From Acidobacteriota bacterium (GTDB lineage: Bacteria > Acidobacteriota > Terriglobia > Bryobacterales > Bryobacteraceae), in NCBI GenBank assembly GCA_025354885.1, contig JANXLY010000375.1, forward strand, positions 1 through 64,000: a DNA stretch of 64,000 nt, in the 5' to 3' direction. A program made the translations under genes and the position numbers. Within the stretch, counting starts at the first letter, position 1; each line of letters opens with the position of its first letter. This document shows, in pieces, positions 17,175 to 25,517 of this stretch. The notes under the pieces were generated by a model. It had not been told where the DNA came from and searched no databases. It saw only the letters and a program-made list of their open reading frames with translations.

Positions 17175-17271
17175 AATACAGCAATTATTCTCAGTTCACG
17201 ATCTTGTCTGATCTCCCCAGGTCAGAAGCAGAAAGGCTGCCGGGCGAATCGTCCTGGCAGCCTCATTTTTT
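17175..17271 (+). ncRNA. Candidate ~97-nt small RNA or permease leader
   Basis: Between the promoter at 17140-17168 and the permease there is a compact transcript unit. Hairpin 1 pairs 17207-17213 with 17220-17226 around the loop UCCCCA. Hairpin 2 pairs 17234-17241 with 17256-17263 (extended by GGG/UCC) and is followed by a T run at 17266-17271, a canonical Rho-independent terminator. C-rich loops are a hallmark of trans-acting sRNAs that bind Shine-Dalgarno sequences. Because the terminator is only 22 nt from the TTG start of the amino-acid permease, it could instead be an attenuator controlling that gene. No open frame with a ribosome site is evident in it. I do not recognise a known RNA family. 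Confidence 0.5.
17234..17271 (+). terminator. Rho-independent terminator
   Basis: AGGCTGCC (17234-17241) pairs with GGCAGCCT (17256-17263), with three further inner pairs, followed by CATTTTTT. It ends the candidate small RNA and would insulate or attenuate the permease gene. Confidence 0.75.
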
Positions 17272-17292
17272 CGACCTCGCTATTCTATTAGT

Positions 17293-18690
17293 TTGACCCT
17301 GCCCGCTCCCACACTCCTCCGACAGATCAGCCTCAGCGCTGCCGTTGCGCTTGTGGTCTCCAACATGGTCGGCACCGGCATCTTTACTACCCCCGGCTTT
17401 CTAGCCCGCGACCTCGGTGACCCCAAACTCTATTTCGCCATCTGGTTCGCAGGAGGCATCATTGCCCTCATCGGTGCCCTCTGCTACTCCGAACTTGGCA
17501 TCAACTTTCCCTCCTCAGGCGGAGAATATGTTTTTCTCACTCAAGCCTACGGACCCGTCTGGGGCTTCATGACCGGCTGGACCAGCTTCATCGCCGGCTT
17601 CGCCGCCCCCGTTGCTGCCACTGCTCTCGCTTTCGCTGATTACACCGGCTACTTTTTCCCCGTCTTCAAACAATCCAATATCTACTGGCAAGCGGGCTCC
17701 GGCCTGCTCAGCATACAGATTGGTGGCGCTCAAATCCTCGCCTGTGCGACGCTCGGCGTGGTCACAATTGCCAACATCTTCGGTGTGCAACGTGCCGCTG
17801 AATTACAGAAGGTGCTCACTGGTATCAAGCTCGCCGTTATTGCAATTTTTGTCCTGCTCGGCCTCAGCGTCGGCACTGGCAACTGGAGCAACTTCGCTCT
17901 CCCCGCCATCCGCGAATCCAGCCTCCCCATCTCTTCGCAATTCGCAATCAGCCTCTTCTATGTTTATGTGAGTTATTCCGGCTGGAATGCTGCCACTTAC
18001 ATTGCCGAAGAGCTTCGCGATCCGATTCGAAACCTGCCCCTCGCCCTCGCCATCGGCACGGGCATCGTTACGGTCTTGTTTCTGCTCTTGAATCTGGTCT
18101 TCGTCTATGCCGCTCCTCTAGGTGCAATGAAGGGCGTTGTCGCCATCGGTTCCTTGGCTTCGTCAAGACTCTTCGGCTCGCAGGTTGGCGGCCTCTTCAG
18201 CGTTCTGATCGCCATTGCTCTACTGGCGATGGTCAACGCACTTACAACCGTCGGGCCGCGTGTCGCCTACGCCATGGCCCGCAACGGTGCCTTCTTCTCC
18301 GTCGCAGCAAAGGTGGATCCGCAGTGGCGCACCCCAGTTCCTGCGATCCTCATGCAGGCCAGCGTCGCAATGCTCATGACCCTGACCAGCCTCCCGTCGT
18401 TATTCTTTTTTATCGGTTTCACTCTGAACTTTTTTTCCGTGATGAGTGTCGCCTCACTGTTCCGCTTTCGCAATCGCCCCGGCTGGAAGCGCCTCGCTCC
18501 TGTATCCTGGCTCTGGCCGCTGCAGCCCCTGGTGTTCATCTTTACGGGTGTGTGGATGACGATCTTTGGCCTTACCCTCGAACCCAGGATCGCAATCGCC
18601 GCCTGCATTCTCATCGGTGCTGGCGCGCTCTTCTACAAAAAACAATTGAAAGGAGCCGCTCCTTGGCAATCATCCTCGACGGCAAACTGA
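17293..18690 (+). CDS. APC-superfamily amino-acid permease
   Basis: A 465-residue transporter with about 12 membrane helices. The first helix carries the substrate-binding GxG motif (VVSNMVGTGIFTTPGFL), and the second has YSELGINFPSSGGEYVFL, both typical of the APC family (LAT/YfnA-like branch). It imports amino acids in symport or exchange; the specific one cannot be read. The start is TTG 17293 by family alignment, without an obvious ribosome site. A terminator-ended RNA lies just upstream and may regulate it. The folD start and its ribosome site lie within the last 45 nt, so folD is coupled. Confidence 0.88.
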   Translation: MTLPAPTLLRQISLSAAVALVVSNMVGTGIFTTPGFLARDLGDPKLYFAIWFAGGIIALIGALCYSELGINFPSSGGEYVFLTQAYGPVWGFMTGWTSFIAGFAAPVAATALAFADYTGYFFPVFKQSNIYWQAGSGLLSIQIGGAQILACATLGVVTIANIFGVQRAAELQKVLTGIKLAVIAIFVLLGLSVGTGNWSNFALPAIRESSLPISSQFAISLFYVYVSYSGWNAATYIAEELRDPIRNLPLALAIGTGIVTVLFLLLNLVFVYAAPLGAMKGVVAIGSLASSRLFGSQVGGLFSVLIAIALLAMVNALTTVGPRVAYAMARNGAFFSVAAKVDPQWRTPVPAILMQASVAMLMTLTSLPSLFFFIGFTLNFFSVMSVASLFRFRNRPGWKRLAPVSWLWPLQPLVFIFTGVWMTIFGLTLEPRIAIAACILIGAGALFYKKQLKGAAPWQSSSTAN

Positions 18691-19508
18691 TCCGAGACCA
18701 GATTCTCGAAGAACTCCAGCCTCGCGTCGCTGCTCTCACTGCAACCGGACGCCCTCCACAACTCGCTGTCGTCCTCATCGGCAACAACGCCGGTAGCGAA
18801 GTCTATGTCCGCAACAAGATTGCTGCCTGCGCAAAAATCGGCATCCTCAGCCGCAAGTTGAGCCCACTGCCAACCATCTCGACCGAAGAGCTCTTAGCCA
18901 TCATCCAAGATCTGAATGCCGACCCCAGCGTCGATGGCATTCTCGTTCAACTCCCGCTGCCTCCTCAAATCGATGCGGGCCGGGTGCTCGATGCCGTGCA
19001 TCCCGATAAGGATGTCGACGGCTTTCATCCCCTCAATTCCGGCAAGCTCCTCGCTGGCGCACCCGGTCTTCGGCCCTGCACTCCATCCGGCGTCATGCAG
19101 ATTCTCCATCGTTATCAGATCCCCATCGCCGGACGCAAGGCCGTCGTTGTTGGCCGCAGCGACATTGTAGGAAAACCGATGGCGATTCTCCTGCTGGCTG
19201 CCAATGCCACCGTGACGATTTGCCATAGCCGTACGTCCAACCTTGCAGAAGAATGCAGACGTGCTGACATACTGGTTGCCGCTATCGGTCGCGCTGAGAT
19301 GCTGGGAGAAGATCACATACAGCCTGGTGCTGTTGTGATCGACGTGGGCATGAATCGCGTCGATGGACGTCTCACTGGTGACGTTGATCCTGAAGCGATG
19401 GCCCGGCTCAGCTCTGCTTACACCCCGGTCCCCGGCGGCGTGGGGCCTCTCACCATCGCCATGCTCATGTCCAACACCGTGCAAGCCGCAGAAAGCAACA
19501 AGGCCTAG
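18663..19508 (+). CDS. folD: Bifunctional methylenetetrahydrofolate dehydrogenase / cyclohydrolase
   Basis: A 281-residue cytoplasmic enzyme interconverting 5,10-methylene-, methenyl- and 10-formyl-tetrahydrofolate. Signature blocks are intact: GSEVYVRNKIAACAKIGI with the catalytic Tyr and Lys, DGILVQLPLP, KDVDGFHPLN, and the NADP site VVGRSDIVGKPMA with PVPGGVGPLTIAML. The true start is TTG 18663 (Leu-Ala-Ile-Ile-Leu-Asp-Gly), seven bases after AAGGAG (18650-18655); the frame stays open further upstream but that extension is not FolD-like. It overlaps the permease end by 28 nt, and coaE follows after five bases. Confidence 0.95.
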   Translation: MAIILDGKLIRDQILEELQPRVAALTATGRPPQLAVVLIGNNAGSEVYVRNKIAACAKIGILSRKLSPLPTISTEELLAIIQDLNADPSVDGILVQLPLPPQIDAGRVLDAVHPDKDVDGFHPLNSGKLLAGAPGLRPCTPSGVMQILHRYQIPIAGRKAVVVGRSDIVGKPMAILLLAANATVTICHSRTSNLAEECRRADILVAAIGRAEMLGEDHIQPGAVVIDVGMNRVDGRLTGDVDPEAMARLSSAYTPVPGGVGPLTIAMLMSNTVQAAESNKA

Positions 19509-19513
19509 CTGCG

Positions 19514-20119
19514 ATGTTGCAGGTTGGTCTCACGGGTGGCATGGCCACCGGCAAATCAACCGTCGGCCACGAATTAGCCCGCCTTGGTTGTCATCTCCTC
19601 AAGGCGGACGAACTCGGCCACAAATTGCTCGAGAAAGACGGCCCCTGTTACCAACCCGTCCTCGCTGCTTTTGGTCGTGCCATTCTCGACCAAAATGGAA
19701 ACATTGAGCGTCGACGCCTCGGCATGGTCGTCTTTAATGAGGGCGGCGCCCTTGATAAACTGAACTCAATCATCCATCCCGCCGTCTTTGCTTATGAGGA
19801 GAACTGGTTGCGTCAGGTGGAAGAGTCCGAAGGGCAGGCTATCGCCGTTGTGGAGGCAGCGATCTTGATTGAAACTGGAAACTATAAAAATTTCGACAAG
19901 CTCATCGTTACCTGGTGTCCTGAAGAACTGATGATAGAGCGTGCCATGGCACGCTCCGGCTGGACCAGAGATGAAGCCTGCCGTCGTATCGCCAAACAAA
20001 TGCCTGGTGACCAGAAGAAAACGTATGCTGACTTTCTAATCGATACTTCCGGCACTCTCGAATCTACCCTCGAACAAACCCGCGCGGTTCATTCCGCCCT
20101 ACGGAGTCTTACTGTATGA
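19514..20119 (+). CDS. coaE: Dephospho-CoA kinase
   Basis: A 201-residue P-loop kinase that phosphorylates dephospho-CoA in the last step of coenzyme A synthesis. The P-loop is GLTGGMATGKST at the N-terminus, followed by LKADELGHKLLEKDG (catalytic Asp region) and NSIIHPAVF, all diagnostic. The late lid region (MARSGWTRDEACRRIAKQMPGDQKKTYADFLIDTSG) is also normal. It lies five bases after folD and overlaps the htrA-like gene by four (ATGA), so folD, coaE and the protease form one unit. Confidence 0.95.
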   Translation: MLQVGLTGGMATGKSTVGHELARLGCHLLKADELGHKLLEKDGPCYQPVLAAFGRAILDQNGNIERRRLGMVVFNEGGALDKLNSIIHPAVFAYEENWLRQVEESEGQAIAVVEAAILIETGNYKNFDKLIVTWCPEELMIERAMARSGWTRDEACRRIAKQMPGDQKKTYADFLIDTSGTLESTLEQTRAVHSALRSLTV

Positions 20120-21273
20120 AATTACGCATCCTTGCTGTTGTTGCCGTCCTCGTTGGCGGCTTCGTCTATGCAACTTCGATTGGCAAGTGGAATCCCCGTT
20201 CGCTGTTTAGCTCTGCCAACCCTGGTATTGGAGCGCCCCTCTGGTCTGGCCCTGGAGTCACTCAGGGTGCAGGTCTCTCGAACGACGAAGTCAACAACGT
20301 CGAGATCTACAAGATGGCCCACCCGGCTACCGTCTTCATCACTTCGACGACCCTGCGCCAGGATTGGTTCTTGCAGGTTTATCCTACAAAGTCCAGCGGT
20401 TCCGGCTTCGCAATCAACGACCGTGGCCAGATCCTCACCAACTTTCATGTCGTCTCAGGCTCGCAGGAATTGACAGTCACCACCCCGGACAAGAAAAACT
20501 ACCGCGCAACCATTCTCGATAAAGATCCCGACAACGACCTCGCCCTGATCCAGGTCGACCTTAAAGGAGCCAAGCTGGTCTCACTCAAACTTGGCGACAG
20601 CGACAAGGTGCAGATTGGACAAAAGGTGCTGGCTATCGGCAATCCTTTTGGCCTCGAAGGTACCCTCACCACCGGTATCGTCAGTTCGCTGGGCCGCTCG
20701 ATCGGGGATGAAAATGGGCGCACCCTCGAAGGTATGATTCAGACCGATGCCTCGATTAATCCCGGAAATTCCGGCGGGCCTCTCCTCGATTCTCAAGGGA
20801 ACGCCATCGGCATCAACACCGCGATCTTCGGGCCCAGCGGCTCAATCGGCATCGGTTTTGCGATGCCGATCAATCGCGCCCGTGAAATGCTCGATTCCTT
20901 CGCCAGTGGCCGCAAATATGCGCCTCCAGTATTGGGGGTTACTGTGCTTCCGATTGCCGGTGAACTCGCTCAGGAACTTGGCTATCCGGCAGAGGGCGGT
21001 CTTCTTGTCCAGACGATCCGCCGTGGTTCAGCAGCAGCGAATGCAGGCATCAAGGGCGGCAATCGCGCCGTGGTCATTGGCCGCTATGAAATTGCTATCG
21101 GTGGCGACCTGATCGTGAAAATCAATGGCCGTCGTGCCGAAGATGCCAATTCCATCCCCCGCTCACTGCGCGGCAAGCGCGCTGGCGATTCGGTCGAGAT
21201 TGAACTCATTCGCAACGGTAAAATAGTTAAAGTCGAGGCGACTCTTCAGGCCGCTGCTGAAGAGCGCCTTTAG
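20116..21273 (+). CDS. HtrA/DegP-type serine protease with PDZ domain
   Basis: A 385-residue periplasmic protease anchored by an N-terminal helix (LRILAVVAVLVGGFVYATS). The trypsin-like S1C domain has the catalytic triad H111 (TNFHVVSG), D141 (DNDLALIQV) and S219 (NPGNSGGPLL). One C-terminal PDZ domain follows (about 275-375: GVTVLPIAGELAQELGYP, GLLVQTIRRGSAAANAGI, GDLIVKINGRRAEDANS). It would degrade or hold misfolded envelope proteins. Start ATG 20116 overlaps the coaE stop. A single PDZ makes it closer to DegS/HhoA than to DegP. Confidence 0.93.
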   Translation: MKLRILAVVAVLVGGFVYATSIGKWNPRSLFSSANPGIGAPLWSGPGVTQGAGLSNDEVNNVEIYKMAHPATVFITSTTLRQDWFLQVYPTKSSGSGFAINDRGQILTNFHVVSGSQELTVTTPDKKNYRATILDKDPDNDLALIQVDLKGAKLVSLKLGDSDKVQIGQKVLAIGNPFGLEGTLTTGIVSSLGRSIGDENGRTLEGMIQTDASINPGNSGGPLLDSQGNAIGINTAIFGPSGSIGIGFAMPINRAREMLDSFASGRKYAPPVLGVTVLPIAGELAQELGYPAEGGLLVQTIRRGSAAANAGIKGGNRAVVIGRYEIAIGGDLIVKINGRRAEDANSIPRSLRGKRAGDSVEIELIRNGKIVKVEATLQAAAEERL

Positions 21274-21292
21274 TTCATGGAGCCATCCTAAC

Positions 21293-22290
21293 TTGGCCAA
21301 AATGAAGGATGTCGCAGACCGGTGCGGTGTCTCTGAATCGACGGTCTCGCACGTCCTGAACAACACGAAGTTTGTTTCTGCTGAAGTCCGTGAGCGCGTA
21401 CTTGCGGCCATGCGGGAACTGAATTTTCAGGGGAACGCTCACGCCCGGCGGCTTGCCCGCAGTCGCAGTGATTTTCTGGGGTTGATTGTTTCCGACATTG
21501 AAAACCCATTCCTGCCCGGGCTCATCAAAGCCTTTGATCAGGCTGCCACGCGCGCGGCTACGACGTGTTGCTCTCCACCACCAACTACGAAGAGGCCCGC
21601 ACCGAGAAGTCTTTCCGCAAGATGATTGAGAACAAGACGCCGGGTGTGGCTGTCATGAGTTCGCGCATCGATCCTGGCATGGCAAAAGTGCTCGATGCCA
21701 ACAGCATCGCCAGCGTCGTTCTGGACGGTGCCAGCTTGGGTCCGCTGCGTTCAAACATCCGGCTGAATTACAGTAAAGGTGCTCACGAAGCCATCAATTT
21801 TCTCTACAATCTCGGCCATCGGGATTTTGTATTTGTGGCCGGGCCACAATCCCGACCTTCGCATCAGGCATACCTGGCTGCGATTCGCGAGGCGCTGCGG
21901 CTGCTCGACCTGCAGCCGTTGATTATCGATGGCGAGAATGAAGTGGCCAGCGGGGAACATGCGGTGCAGCGTCTGCTCATTTCCCGACCTCTGCCTAGCG
22001 CACTGGTTTGCAGCAATGACCTCACGGCCATTGGCGCGATCCGTTCTCTATTACGTTCCGGCATCCGTGTGCCGCAAGACGTTTCTGTCGTTGGTGCCGA
22101 TAACATCCCCTTTGCCGCGCTCTGCCATCCTCCCCTGACTACTGTTGAAATTCCACGAGAAGGCCTCGGCGCGCTGGCCTGCGATCTTCTCTATCAGATG
22201 CTGAAAGAGAATCATGCGGGCAGCGAAGCAGTGCTCGATACGAGTCTGGTCGTTCGCGAATCTACCGGCCCGGCCCGGCTCAATCCGTAG
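21293..22290 (+). pseudogene. LacI-family transcriptional regulator, frameshifted
   Basis: The N-terminal part (MKDVADRCGVSESTVSHVLNNT, starting at ATG 21302 or TTG 21293) is a full LacI helix-turn-helix and hinge, followed by SDFLGLIVSDIENPFLPGLIKAFDQA. A one-base loss near 21545 shifts the frame: the second frame resumes as ARGYDVLLSTTNYEEARTEKSF and continues through the whole ligand-binding domain (ALVCSNDLTAIGAI, VPQDVSVVGADNIPFAALCHPPLTT) to 22290. Both halves look otherwise undecayed, so either the loss is recent or it is a sequence error. The ligand would be a sugar or amino sugar, since permease, ROK kinase and SIS isomerase genes follow. As read, only a truncated DNA-binding fragment would be made. 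Confidence 0.85.
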
Positions 22291-22700
22291 CTGACCTCTC
22301 GCCATCGAGTTCGGCAAAACGCACCGCTCTCCTCAATCCCCCGGTCAGCCACCAATAGTACGCCGCACCAATCAGCAGCCAGCATCCGCCCAGCAGCTTT
22401 GCCGGAGTTCTCAGACTCCACCAGATGTAAAGGCAAATGACAAAGCCAAGCAGTGGCGGCAGCAGGTAGACCAGCACTGCTTTGAAACCCCGCTCTTGCG
22501 CTTTGAAATAATACAGCCGCATCGCCGCCACATTCACACCCATAAAGGCGATGAAGGCTCCAAAGTTCAACAGTTCTGCTCCCCTCTGGTAGCTCAGCGT
22601 AAATGCACCTACTACGATGACTGCGCCAGTCAGGTAGAGGTTGTATTGAGGTGTGTTGTGCTTCGGATGCGCACACTCCAGGCCGTCAGCCTTGCCGGTC
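22280..22700 (-). pseudogene. APC amino-acid permease, C-terminal remnant
   Basis: On the minus strand an open frame from about 22700 to the stop at 22280 encodes the last four helices of an APC permease: CAHPKHNTPQYNLYLTGAVIVVGAFT, LLNFGAFIAFMGVNVAAM, FKAVLVYLLPPLLGFVICLYIWWSL and LLGGCWLLIGAAYYW. The first two thirds of the protein are missing. Upstream of about 22700 the sequence is unrelated and belongs to the insert carrying the lipoprotein gene. There is no start codon with a ribosome site, so it is dead. The gene pointed towards the LacI regulator, with 11 nt of 3' overlap. Confidence 0.75.
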
Positions 22701-22736
22701 GAACATGGAGTCGTCCATTATTAAGAACTGCGATCC

Positions 22737-23775
22737 CGAATTCATTTATCAAGGCCCGAAGAAGACGTTTTGGGCGTCAATTCAGGTGTCTTACCAGCGT
22801 GCGGGTACATTGATGCCAAAGGCCCATTTCCAATCATCGCCATACTTCACATAGACCGACGTGCCCCAAATCGGTCCGACCTTCTGGCCGTAGCAGCTAC
22901 CCTCGGCACCACCCCTGAACGTCAGGATGCCGACGGTCGGCGAGAGCATCATGCCTACGGCGTCGGAGATGCTGACGCTCTTGACATCGCATCCGGTTCC
23001 CGTCCAGTTCTCAAGCGCATCGGCCTTGTTTGCAAAGTAAGTGCCAAAGATATTGATAAATGAAAGATCCCTGGCAGTCAGGGTCTCAATGCTTTTGCCG
23101 TCGTGAGCTCTCCAGGCTTCCCAGACCTTCTTTTCCATTCTAAGCATTGCGTCTGTGCCAGCATCACGATGCGCGGGTATCGCTTCGCCCTGGTTGGGTA
23201 TACCTTTCTTGAGAACCGGTTTCGCCTGAAACTTTATTGGATCGACAATCGCTGATTCGGCGTGGAACGCTTTTTTCCATTGAGCGCCGGCGCGGACGTA
23301 CATGCTCGCCGCACGACTGTCAGATGGGACCTCTTGTCCGCCGCATGTGCCGTTCACCTTTGCCTTAAAAGTGATTAAAGCCACTTCATTGCCGAAAAGC
23401 TGCATCTGTTCGTCGGACAGTATGTAGCTCTTGATTGCGCAATCAACTCCGGTGTATTCCTTTGAAGCTAGTGCCTTGTCGAGCCTGCCAGACGAGCCAT
23501 AGCCGACAAAGTTGTCCCACAGAAATGCGTCCCAGAACTTCGCGTCCCTGGACTTCCAAGCCTCGTATGCGCTCTTTTCGAGCCCTAAGAGTTCATCCTT
23601 TGTAGGTGCGGCCTTAAGTGCATTTCCAGGCAACTTAGCACCGCTTCCATTGTTTGTTGGTGCATTTTCGGCGCAGCCTGTGAAGAGGAGAGCAACTGTT
23701 GCATTGAAAACGAAAAACCGGATCATTGTCATAAATTATCACCTCAAGATTTGAATCGGACTCGAATTCAATTAT
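22737..23775. repeat. 13-nt near-identical direct repeats flanking the lipoprotein insert
   Basis: CGAATTCATTTAT at 22737-22749 and CGAATTCAATTAT at 23763-23775 differ at one position and lie in the same orientation just outside the lipoprotein gene. They may mark the ends of the segment that replaced the 5' ends of the neighbouring permease and kinase. Chance similarity in AT-rich sequence is possible. Confidence 0.3.
22791..23732 (-). CDS. Lipoprotein with tandem NTF2-like (DUF4440/SnoaL-type) domains
   Basis: A 313-residue lipoprotein: the signal MTMIRFFVFNATVALLFTGC ends in a lipobox-like LFTGC, with the cysteine as the acylation site. After a low-complexity linker come two similar domains of about 120 residues. 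The first starts at LLGLEKSAYEAWKSRDAKFWDAFLWDNFVGYG, the second at MLRMEKKVWEAWRAHDGKSIETLTARDLSFINIFG. Both have the A-W-x-x-x-D-x-x-x pattern of NTF2-like folds and a late TF-x-G-x-C segment with a conserved cysteine. Function is unknown; such domains bind small ligands or have lost catalysis. It sits in a segment that interrupts two beheaded genes, and may have arrived by transfer. ATG 23726 is an alternative start. Confidence 0.75.
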   Translation of the reverse strand: MTMIRFFVFNATVALLFTGCAENAPTNNGSGAKLPGNALKAAPTKDELLGLEKSAYEAWKSRDAKFWDAFLWDNFVGYGSSGRLDKALASKEYTGVDCAIKSYILSDEQMQLFGNEVALITFKAKVNGTCGGQEVPSDSRAASMYVRAGAQWKKAFHAESAIVDPIKFQAKPVLKKGIPNQGEAIPAHRDAGTDAMLRMEKKVWEAWRAHDGKSIETLTARDLSFINIFGTYFANKADALENWTGTGCDVKSVSISDAVGMMLSPTVGILTFRGGAEGSCYGQKVGPIWGTSVYVKYGDDWKWAFGINVPARW

Positions 23776-24341
23776 TGCTTCGATCCAAAGCCTCAAGTCT
23801 CAGGTTCCTCTATGTTTCGATCAGTACTGGCATCGGCGCAGGACTGATTCTCGATGGACAAAACTATCGCGGCGCTGCGGGTGTCCACCCTGAACTGGGT
23901 CACCACAGTATCGATCCGTCTGGACCGCCATGCTACTGCGGTTCTGTTGGCTGCTGGGAATCGCTTGCCAGCGGGACTGCCATCGCATCCTGGTATCAGA
24001 GCCAAAGCACTACGACACATTGTTCCTGCGCTCAAATCTTTCGATGCGCCGCAGAGCACGAAACGCTCGCACTTCGTGCCGTAGATCGATTCACTCATTA
24101 TCTTGGTGTCGGGCTTGGCAATCTCACTACACTCTTCGCGCCGCATTGCATTGCTCTCGGGGGCGGAGTGATGGCGAGCGCCCACCACTTTCTCGATCCG
24201 GCCGCAACCCTTGCGCAAAGTCGAGCTGGGCTCGTACCACAACGCCAGTCGTTGATTCAACTTGCCTCGCTCGGTCGTCAGGCGGGACTGATCGGCGCTG
24301 CACGCGCAGCCCAACTTCACATTCAAGCTTTCGAAGGATGA
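23751..24341 (+). pseudogene. ROK-family sugar kinase, N-terminally truncated
   Basis: The frame encodes the C-terminal half of a ROK kinase: YVSISTGIGAGLILDG, a GVHPELGHHSIDPSGPPC segment and the zinc-binding CYCGSVGCWESLASG that defines the family, then LTTLFAPHCIALGGGVM with the ATP-site glycines. The N-terminal ATPase lobe with the DxGGT phosphate loop and the catalytic Asp is missing (about 110-120 residues). Recognisable sequence begins near 23811; before that the bases belong to the lipoprotein-bearing insert. Only TTG 23751 is available as a start. It cannot be an active kinase. Its stop overlaps an ATG at 24338 just ahead of the SIS gene. Intact relatives phosphorylate glucose, N-acetylglucosamine or N-acetylmannosamine. 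Confidence 0.82.
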
Positions 24342-24343
24342 CC

Positions 24344-25396
24344 ATGAATATCCGATTCGCTGTTGTTGCTGGAGACTATGTTCGGGATATTCTGGAACAG
24401 CCCGCTGCCTGCGAACGAACCGAATTGGCTCTCGCTGCTTCAAGCAACCAGGCCGCTGCGATTCTCCATCTGGTCGAGACCAACGCATTTGACAGGATTA
24501 TGCTCACCGGGATGGGGAGTTCTTACCATGCGCTGCATCCTCTCCAGATCCGGTTGAGCAATGCTGGCAGATTTGTTCAGATGATCGAGACTTCTGAACT
24601 GCTGAGTTACTACCCCGAAACGCTTGGCAAACGCACACTTACTGTTGCGGTTTCGCAATCCGGGGACAGTGCAGAAATCGTGCGCTTGCTGCGCGACCAG
24701 TTGGCTTCTGGTCCGGTTATCGGGATCACAAATTCTGTGGGGTCAACACTTGCCAGCTGCTCGAACATTGCGATTGTCACTGCCGCAGGCCAGGAAGCCA
24801 CAGTCTCTTGTAAAACATATCTGGCAACACTGCAGGCGTTACATTGGCTTGGGTCAACGCTTCTTGGCCAGGACCCGGCTCAGACGCAGAGTGAATTGCA
24901 GGAAGCGACAACTGGAGTCCGTTCCTACCTCTCCCAGTGGGAATCGCACACCGACTGGTTCGTCGACCAGCTCGCTGGCATTCGACAGATTTTCGTAACG
25001 GGTCGTGGCTGGTCGCTTGCCACTGCCGGCACCGGCGGCCTTATCCTCAAAGAGTCGGTTCGCTATTCGGCTGAAGGTATGAGTTCGGCTGCATTCCGGC
25101 ATGGTCCACTTGAGATGCTGACCAAACAGCTTCTCACCTGCATCTGTCTGGGTGATCCACGCACCGCAGCTCTAAACCAGCGGCTCCACGAAGACGTCCG
25201 TCGCGCGCAGGGAAAATCTTTCCTGATCGACGCAGATTCGGATCAGCCTGCTCTTCGGCTTTCCAAAGTCCTGCCAGCACTATTGCCTATGGTCGAAATG
25301 CTGCCGATTCAAATGATCTCGCTCGCCCTTGGTGCCCGACTTGGCGAAGTGGCGGGCCGATTCTCTATCGCGTCAAAAATCACGAACATCGAATAG
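24344..25396 (+). CDS. SIS-domain aldose/ketose isomerase or deaminase (GlmS-isomerase/AgaS-like)
   Basis: A 350-residue protein with two SIS domains and no glutaminase domain. Sugar-phosphate-binding serine motifs are seen as LTGMGSSYHA and VAVSQSGDSAEIVRL, with a second-domain VTGRGWSLATAGTGGLILKE and SAAFRHGPLEML (the HGP block). It should isomerise or deaminate an amino-sugar phosphate such as glucosamine-6-phosphate. GAAGGA (24333-24338) is six bases before ATG 24344; ATG 24338 is in the same frame. It is the only undamaged member of a lacI/permease/ROK/SIS amino-sugar locus. Confidence 0.85.
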   Translation: MNIRFAVVAGDYVRDILEQPAACERTELALAASSNQAAAILHLVETNAFDRIMLTGMGSSYHALHPLQIRLSNAGRFVQMIETSELLSYYPETLGKRTLTVAVSQSGDSAEIVRLLRDQLASGPVIGITNSVGSTLASCSNIAIVTAAGQEATVSCKTYLATLQALHWLGSTLLGQDPAQTQSELQEATTGVRSYLSQWESHTDWFVDQLAGIRQIFVTGRGWSLATAGTGGLILKESVRYSAEGMSSAAFRHGPLEMLTKQLLTCICLGDPRTAALNQRLHEDVRRAQGKSFLIDADSDQPALRLSKVLPALLPMVEMLPIQMISLALGARLGEVAGRFSIASKITNIE

Positions 25397-25517
25397 TTAG
25401 CCGAAGAGATCCACCCTTCGCACAATCGCTAAACTGAAAGAGGCGACTTCGCGCTCAGGACTTCATCCTATTCCATCTCTTTTCACGATTGCGATCCTGA
25501 CATTTGGCCTCTCTTCA

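Noticed and set aside
18324-18662. An N-terminal extension of folD inside the permease gene
   Set aside because: The permease uses the other frame with clear membrane helices, and FolD homology and its ribosome site begin at 18663.
21545-21570. Programmed frameshift in the LacI gene
   Set aside because: No slippery heptamer or stimulatory hairpin; a LacI regulator does not need two products. Mutation or read error is simpler.
22651-22854. A short + strand gene starting in the permease remnant
   Set aside because: It runs across the junction and antisense into the lipoprotein gene, has no ribosome site and no homology I recognise.
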